From Verrucomicrobiales bacterium (GTDB lineage: Bacteria > Verrucomicrobiota > Verrucomicrobiia > Limisphaerales > SXQI01): a stretch of DNA of 11,330 nucleotides. Of this stretch, positions 7,007 through 11,330 are shown one piece after another. A program made the position numbers and the translations under genes. The notes under the pieces are model-generated. The model did no database searches. It was not told the DNA's origin and was given only the letters and a program-made list of their open reading frames with translations. Where the stretch lies: positions 1 to 11,330 of the forward strand of contig JAQGOX010000357.1 in assembly GCA_028293365.1 (NCBI GenBank). The letters run 5' to 3'. Within the stretch, counting starts at the first letter, position 1. Every line of letters starts with the position of its first letter.

Positions 7007-7831
7007 ATGTCCAAACAAAAATTTAATCCGCTGCCCGGATTCCGCCTCACCGTCGGATTTTCCGTGCTTTATCTGAGCCTGCTGGTTCTGATTCCGCTCG
7101 GGGCATTGGCGTTGCGCGCATCGTCGCTAACCTGGGCGGAATTTTGGAAATATACGACCACTCCGAGGGCGATTGCGGCCTACAAGCTTACGTTTGGAGC
7201 TTCGTTTGTTGCTGCTTCGATCAATGCCTTATTTGGAACGCTCCTCGCCTGGGTGCTGGTGCGCTATTGGTTTCCCTGCAAACGTCTGGTTGATGCACTC
7301 GTCGATATTCCATTTGCGTTGCCCACGGCTGTGGCGGGCTTGACCCTCTCGAGTTTATTTGCTCCGAACGGGTGGCTGGGGAAATTCCTCGTTCCTTTGG
7401 GTATCCATGGAGCTTATAGCAAGTTCGGAGTGGTCATTGCTCTGACTTTTGTGAGTTTGCCATTTGTAGTCCGCACCCTCCAACCAGTGATCGAGGGCCT
7501 TGAATTGGAAATCGAAGAAGCGGCCGCGACACTGGGCGCAAGCCGCTTTCGAACCTTTACCCGGATCGTTTTTCCGACGCTTTTCCCCACGATCGTGACC
7601 GGTTTCGCCATGGCATTCGCCCGGGCGATCGGAGAATATGGATCGGTTATTTTTATTTCGACCAACAAAATCGGCGATGGCGAGATCGCACCATCGGTTA
7701 TCTTCAGCTATCTGGAAAACTACCAGTATGGAGCTGCCATGGCTGTGGCGGTGGTTTTGCTGGTTGCCTCTTTTCTCCTGTTAGCCGTCATTAACCTGCT
7801 GGAACGTTGGGCCAGCCATTACCAGACATAG
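7007..7831 (+). CDS. cysT: Sulfate/thiosulfate ABC transporter permease CysT (CysU)
   Basis: One of the two inner-membrane permease subunits of the sulfate/thiosulfate importer. The sequence is recognisable along its whole length: LPGFRLTVGFSVLYLSL at the N-terminus, LVDALVDIPFALPTAVAGL in the middle, the EAA coupling loop EEAAATLGASRFRTF (from about residue 170) that contacts CysA, and ARAIGEYGSVIFIS, a signature of this subunit. About six hydrophobic segments are visible. I chose ATG 7007 (MSKQKF, 274 residues) because CysT proteins normally start just before LPGF. A TTG at 6980 in the same frame directly follows the TGA of the M14 gene and would add nine residues, giving a coupled start. 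cysW follows after one base. No binding-protein gene precedes it, unlike the common cysP/sbp-cysT-cysW-cysA order. Confidence 0.95.
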   Translation: MSKQKFNPLPGFRLTVGFSVLYLSLLVLIPLGALALRASSLTWAEFWKYTTTPRAIAAYKLTFGASFVAASINALFGTLLAWVLVRYWFPCKRLVDALVDIPFALPTAVAGLTLSSLFAPNGWLGKFLVPLGIHGAYSKFGVVIALTFVSLPFVVRTLQPVIEGLELEIEEAAATLGASRFRTFTRIVFPTLFPTIVTGFAMAFARAIGEYGSVIFISTNKIGDGEIAPSVIFSYLENYQYGAAMAVAVVLLVASFLLLAVINLLERWASHYQT

Positions 7832-7832
7832 T

Positions 7833-8768
7833 ATGGCTGCACAAACTGTCAAAAGATCCGCACTCCGAAAATCGCACCGGGGTAGTGAAGAATCCAAAGT
7901 TACCCGCGTGGTTCTTACGGTTGTCGCGCTTCTATTCGCAGGCCTCTTTCTGTTGTTGCCTTTAGTTAACGTTTTTTACCAGGCTTTTTCAGGCGGCGTC
8001 CGTTGGTACTTCGAATCCATTCGCGATCCCGACACTCTCTCCGCAATCAAATTGACGCTGACGATCGCGGCAATTTCGGTGCCGCTGAATTTGGTTTTCG
8101 GTTTGGCGGCTTCGTGGGCTATTGCAAAGTTTGAATTTCGCGGAAAATCCTTGCTTCTGACGCTGATCGACCTGCCTTTCGCGGTTTCTCCCGTAGTCGC
8201 AGGGCTTATTTTCGTCGTTTTGTTTGGTCGTAGTGGCTATTTCGGAGAATGGCTCGATTCCCATGACATTAAAATCATCTTTGCGGTGCCGGGAATGGTG
8301 CTCGCCACGACATTCGTGACCTTCCCATTTGTGGCTCGTGAATTGATTCCTGTCATGCAAGCCACCGGCAGCGAGCAGGAACAAGCAGCACTGACTCTCG
8401 GAGCTTCAGGATGGAAAACGTTTTGGCATGTCACCCTTCCATCGGTTAAATGGGGCCTGATTTATGGTGTGATTTTATGCAATGCCCGCGCCATGGGCGA
8501 ATTCGGAGCCGTATCGGTTGTGTCAGGACATATCACGGGTATGACTGATACGCTGCCCTTGCGGGTGGAAAAACTTCACAACGGCGGTTCGATGGGGGCG
8601 GCGTCTTCAGCCTTCGCTGTGGCAAGCTTGCTGGCGCTCCTTGCGTTGATTACATTGGGTATCAAAACAATCCTCGAGTGGAAAACCGCGCGCGCGCATG
8701 AACAGGCTCAGCGTGCAACCGTTGACGATACGCAACTCCCGTTTACTTCATCGGACGCGCCTAAATGA
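7833..8768 (+). CDS. cysW: Sulfate/thiosulfate ABC transporter permease CysW
   Basis: Second inner-membrane permease, pairing with CysT to form the sulfate translocation path. Diagnostic stretches are LTLIDLPFAVSPVVAGLIFV, the EAA loop EQEQAALTLGASGWKTFW (from residue 181), and CNARAMGEFGAVSVVSGHI, followed by TDTLPLRVEKLHN, all CysW-like. At 311 residues it is slightly longer than usual, through a basic hydrophilic N-terminus of about 25 residues and a polar C-terminal tail (from about residue 285). ATG 7833 follows the cysT stop by one base. Its own stop overlaps the cysA start in an ATGA arrangement, so translation of cysT, cysW and cysA is probably coupled, matching their stoichiometric assembly. 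Confidence 0.95.
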   Translation: MAAQTVKRSALRKSHRGSEESKVTRVVLTVVALLFAGLFLLLPLVNVFYQAFSGGVRWYFESIRDPDTLSAIKLTLTIAAISVPLNLVFGLAASWAIAKFEFRGKSLLLTLIDLPFAVSPVVAGLIFVVLFGRSGYFGEWLDSHDIKIIFAVPGMVLATTFVTFPFVARELIPVMQATGSEQEQAALTLGASGWKTFWHVTLPSVKWGLIYGVILCNARAMGEFGAVSVVSGHITGMTDTLPLRVEKLHNGGSMGAASSAFAVASLLALLALITLGIKTILEWKTARAHEQAQRATVDDTQLPFTSSDAPK

Positions 8769-9865
8769 GCATTCAACTTAAACAGGTCAGCAAGCAATTC
8801 GGCGAAGTTGTCGCCGTTAACAAAGTTGATTTTGCCATTCAAGAGGGTGAACTGATCGCTCTGCTCGGTCCGAGTGGCGGTGGGAAAACGACGGTCCTGC
8901 GCATGATTGCAGGCCTCGAAATGCCCACGGGCGGTGATATCTTTATTCGCGGCCAGCGCGTTAACGATCTCTCCGTGCAGCAGCGTAATATCGGGTTCGT
9001 ATTTCAGAATTACGCGTTGTTCAAAAACATGACGGTGTTCAAGAACATCGCTTTCGGTCTCAAGGTTAAGAAATGGAAGAAAGCGGATATCGAGCTTCGG
9101 GTTGGTGAGCTTACCGAATTGCTCGATCTGAAAGGTCTTGAAAAACGCTATCCGCACCAACTCTCCGGCGGACAACGGCAACGTGTTGCCATTGCCCGGG
9201 CGCTTGCTCCGAAACCGAGTGTGCTCTTGCTGGATGAACCGTTTGGTGCGGTGGATGCCAAGATCCGGCAGGAACTTCGAGAATGGCTGGTCCGTCTGCA
9301 CGATGATCTGAACGTGACCACCCTCTTCGTCACGCACGATCAGGAGGAAGCCATGGAGGTGGCGAACCGAATCGTGATCATTGCAAAAGGACGCCTCGAA
9401 CAGATCGGCACGCCGCGAGAAGTTTACGAACAGCCTGCAAACGAGTTTGTGGCTCGTTTTATCGGCGTCATGAACATTCTCGCCATTGAGGTGCGAAATG
9501 GGGTTGGTCGGGCAGGTGAGATGGAGTTTCCGCTCGCTGGAGTTCCCGACGGTCTGGCCCGCGTTGGCTTCAGGCCTTACGCGGTGCAGGTTTCGCCGTT
9601 GCTCGACCAATATCGCTATCGCGCGGTCCTAAGGCGCACTTATTTCCTTGGTGTCATGCTTCGCCTCGAACTCGAACTTCCTTCGGGGCTGATCGTCCGT
9701 GGAAGAATGACCAAAGAAGAATATTCCGCGCTTGGACTGCGGGATGATCAACAGGTCTCCATTCAAATCCGCCAATTTCGGCTCCTTGCGCACGACCAAT
9801 CGCCGTTGACTCCGGAAGTCGCCACCACCTACGAGACGCCGCCCACGATCGGCGAAAATATCTGA
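8765..9865 (+). CDS. cysA: Sulfate/thiosulfate ABC transporter ATP-binding protein CysA
   Basis: ATPase that powers sulfate/thiosulfate import, bound to the cytoplasmic face of CysT/CysW. Complete ABC motifs: Walker A GPSGGGKTT (35-43), Q-loop Q81 in FVFQNY, signature LSGGQRQRVAIARAL (133-147), Walker B VLLLDEP (153-159) and H-loop H191. The stretch FGAVDAKIRQELREWL after Walker B is close to the CysA-type FGALDAKVRKELR, which separates it from MalK-, PotA- or ModC-type proteins. Residues from about 235 form a C-terminal regulatory/TOBE-like part with VGFRPYAVQV, as in CysA. Length 366 is normal. It starts within the last codons of cysW (4-base overlap). A 53-base gap follows before tatD, so the sulfate operon may end here or continue at lower level. 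Confidence 0.95.
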   Translation: MSIQLKQVSKQFGEVVAVNKVDFAIQEGELIALLGPSGGGKTTVLRMIAGLEMPTGGDIFIRGQRVNDLSVQQRNIGFVFQNYALFKNMTVFKNIAFGLKVKKWKKADIELRVGELTELLDLKGLEKRYPHQLSGGQRQRVAIARALAPKPSVLLLDEPFGAVDAKIRQELREWLVRLHDDLNVTTLFVTHDQEEAMEVANRIVIIAKGRLEQIGTPREVYEQPANEFVARFIGVMNILAIEVRNGVGRAGEMEFPLAGVPDGLARVGFRPYAVQVSPLLDQYRYRAVLRRTYFLGVMLRLELELPSGLIVRGRMTKEEYSALGLRDDQQVSIQIRQFRLLAHDQSPLTPEVATTYETPPTIGENI

Positions 9866-9918
9866 TCTGATCCTTGTTGGTGATCCAGGAGGGTCGCGAT
9901 ATATTCGCCCAGGTTTTT

Positions 9919-10725
9919 ATGATTTTTTACGATACCCACGCACATCTGGATTATCCCGATTACGCTGGCGATTTTGCAGAGATGTTGAAACGCGCCCTGG
10001 ATGGAGGTATCACGAAAATGATTAGCATTGGGACTGATCTGGAGAGTAGTGCCCGGGCCATCAGTCTGGCGGATAAATATCCGCCGATTTATGCTGCGGT
10101 GGGATGGCATCCTTCCAATGCCCTCGAAGCTCCTGCCGATATTCGCAGCGAATTGCGGCGACTGGGCAAACATCCCAAAGTGGTCGCACTCGGAGAGACC
10201 GGGCTCGATTATCATCATCTCCCGAGTGAAAAACCTGAGTCATCACCCGATGACGATGCGCGTTACAAAGAAAAGCAGGCGCAGCTATTTGATCAGCATC
10301 TGGAAGTTGCCGCCGAACTCGGCCTCAATTGCGTGATCCATCAGCGCAACGCGTTGGAAGATACCCTTGCTCAAATTGAACCACATGCTGCAAAAGTGCG
10401 TGGCGTATTCCATTGTTTTGTGGACAACGCGGATACGCAGAAACGAATAGACGCGTTGGGTTCTCTAGTCAGTTTCACCGGAATATCCACTTTCAAAAAT
10501 GCGCAATCCGTCCGGGATACCATCTTCGCGACGGCACTGGATCGTCTCATGTTGGAAACGGATTGCCCGTATTTGGCCCCCGTTCCCTATCGCGGTAAAC
10601 GTTGCGAGCCTGCTTACGTTCGGCATATCGCTGAAACGGTGGCATCCGTTAAAAACTGTTCCCTGGAAGCACTTAGTCAGGCTACCTGCAGGACGGCCCA
10701 CGAGTTCTTTCGTGGTCTCCAGTAA
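9919..10725 (+). CDS. tatD: TatD family metal-dependent hydrolase (DNase-like)
   Basis: Amidohydrolase-fold enzyme of the TatD/YcfH/YjjV group, metal-dependent 3'-5' exonuclease/DNase-type hydrolases of the cytoplasm. Metal and active-site residues appear complete: H7 and H9 in DTHAHLD, E93 in GETGLDY, H141 in VIHQR, H165 in FHCF, and E213/D215 in ETDCPYLAPVPYRGK. The start ATG 9919 gives MIFYDTHAHLD, the usual TatD N-terminus, with AGG seven bases upstream. A TTG at 9874 would add 15 residues unlike the family. A GGAGGG at 9887-9892 is too far from the ATG to serve it well. The 268 residues match the family. A short acidic insert (SEKPESSPDDDARY) follows the GETGLDY motif. It lies downstream of cysA in the same direction, but a functional tie to sulfate transport is not implied. 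The exact substrate is open, so tatD is a family-level symbol. Confidence 0.92.
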   Translation: MIFYDTHAHLDYPDYAGDFAEMLKRALDGGITKMISIGTDLESSARAISLADKYPPIYAAVGWHPSNALEAPADIRSELRRLGKHPKVVALGETGLDYHHLPSEKPESSPDDDARYKEKQAQLFDQHLEVAAELGLNCVIHQRNALEDTLAQIEPHAAKVRGVFHCFVDNADTQKRIDALGSLVSFTGISTFKNAQSVRDTIFATALDRLMLETDCPYLAPVPYRGKRCEPAYVRHIAETVASVKNCSLEALSQATCRTAHEFFRGLQ

Positions 10726-10797
10726 GTAATAAAATCCCGTCTCAAATGAAAATGCAGTTGAATTTTCCCGGCTTCCGGGTTGATTGAATACGAGCAC

Positions 10798-11330
10798 ATG
10801 AAGATACAATCGTTACACGTTGGTATGAAGGTCAAACACCCGCAATATGGAATGGGTGTGATCAAAGGGATCGCAGAACACACGGCCGATATCATTTTCG
10901 ACGATGGCAAACGGATCGTGGATCCCGAAGCAGGGGAGATCGAACCTGCAGAAGCTCATGCCGATGTGACCGGCTTGGAAATGCCCCTTGGCGCTCTAAT
11001 TGCGGAAATAGTGGATAAAACGATCAGCGACCTCGGTCTCGAACGCTCCGATGCTGAAATTCAGGAGCTCGGCGTTCGTTGGAACCGAGGAAAACTCGTA
11101 ATGCATCCCGCCGATCCCACTCTGCAAACCAAGGAAGTTCCCATGGAAACTTTCTTTCATAAGATCGTGATGATGCGTAACAACCTGCGCACGCTTGAGC
11201 AAAAAATTAATGCCCCTCCGAATCTCACTGACGGTGAAAAAGGCGAAATGCAACAATACATTACTCGTTGCTACGGCTCGAGGACCACCTTCAACATCCT
11301 CTTCCGCGAAAAAGAGCAACCGTTCGGAGG
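10798..11330 (+). CDS. Conserved hypothetical protein with Tudor/CarD-like N-terminus, C-terminus cut by window edge
   Basis: My translation gives 177 open codons from ATG 10798 to the right edge. Residues about 8-48 (VGMKVKHPQYGMGVIKGI, then a beta-rich stretch ending in IEP) resemble the small SH3/Tudor-like fold found in CarD-like proteins and at the C-terminus of UvrD/PcrA helicases, a fold often used to touch RNA polymerase or nucleic acid. The remainder is a helical-looking region with RWNRGKLVMHPADP, ETFFHKIVMMRNNLRTLEQ and QQYITRCYGSRTTFNILF. I associate this with uncharacterised Verrucomicrobiota/Planctomycetota proteins, from memory and unverified. No signal peptide or membrane segment. 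An in-frame ATG at 10825 is a possible later start; the ribosome site is weak at both. It follows tatD by 72 bases in the same direction. Function unknown. Confidence 0.75.
   Translation, partial: MKIQSLHVGMKVKHPQYGMGVIKGIAEHTADIIFDDGKRIVDPEAGEIEPAEAHADVTGLEMPLGALIAEIVDKTISDLGLERSDAEIQELGVRWNRGKLVMHPADPTLQTKEVPMETFFHKIVMMRNNLRTLEQKINAPPNLTDGEKGEMQQYITRCYGSRTTFNILFREKEQPFG

Noticed and set aside
8708..9610. Long 300-codon minus-strand open frame opposite cysA
   Set aside because: cysA on the plus strand is unmistakable over the same bases; the antisense frame has no recognisable domain and is a codon-bias shadow.
8765..9865. ATPase as a maltose, polyamine or molybdate importer subunit
   Set aside because: The FGAVDAKIRQELREWL segment, the VGFRPY element and the overlap with cysT-cysW point to CysA.
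9867..9886. Repeated TGATCC words after cysA as a hairpin or regulatory repeat
   Set aside because: They are two short direct copies that do not form a stable stem; probably chance.
10767..10781. Small GC hairpin (CCCGG-CTT-CCGGG) after tatD as a terminator
   Set aside because: The stem is only five base pairs and no T-run follows, so intrinsic termination is not supported.

Overview
The window looks like a piece of a Gram-negative bacterial chromosome, most likely from the Verrucomicrobiota (a Pedosphaera/Limisphaerales-type relative). This is an inference. It rests on the outer-membrane porin, the form of the M16 peptidase and the last partial gene, whose sequence recalls uncharacterised Verrucomicrobiota/Planctomycetota proteins, and on the scarcity of strong Shine-Dalgarno sites. 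No alignment or tree was available. There are no RNA genes, insertion sequences, phage genes or CRISPR arrays, and the genes are tightly packed.

Left part (1-2668, minus strand): a two-gene unit. An M16 zinc peptidase is followed 15 bases later by pabB (aminodeoxychorismate synthase component I, folate pathway), which runs off the left edge lacking only its last few residues. Diverging from them on the plus strand is a secreted alpha/beta-hydrolase esterase (2880-3953) with a complete catalytic triad.

Centre and right (4119-9865): the most coherent block, apparently a sulfur-acquisition locus. An Rrf2-family regulator with four cysteines (minus strand) diverges from a plus-strand gene train: an OprP/OprO-type porin, a cytoplasmic M14-type zinc hydrolase, and the sulfate/thiosulfate ABC importer genes cysT, cysW and cysA. 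Spacing in the train is 21 nt, 0-27 nt, 1 nt and a 4-nt overlap, so it is probably one operon. The porin would admit an anion across the outer membrane, CysT/CysW form the inner-membrane channel, and CysA supplies ATP hydrolysis. No periplasmic sulfate-binding protein is encoded here, although it is a required part of the known importer. The porin promoter has an extended -10 overlapped by a perfect 6-9-6 inverted repeat, a good candidate Rrf2 operator. An imperfect 6-5-6 repeat covers the -10 of the regulator's own promoter.

Right end (9919-11330): a TatD-family metal-dependent hydrolase, then a partial gene for a protein with an N-terminal Tudor/CarD-like fold signature and a well-conserved-looking C-terminal region of unknown function.

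The candidate for something new is the combination Rrf2 + porin + M14 hydrolase + CysTWA without a binding protein. The individual families are known. The role of the M14 enzyme in this setting and the operator sequence are the parts worth checking.
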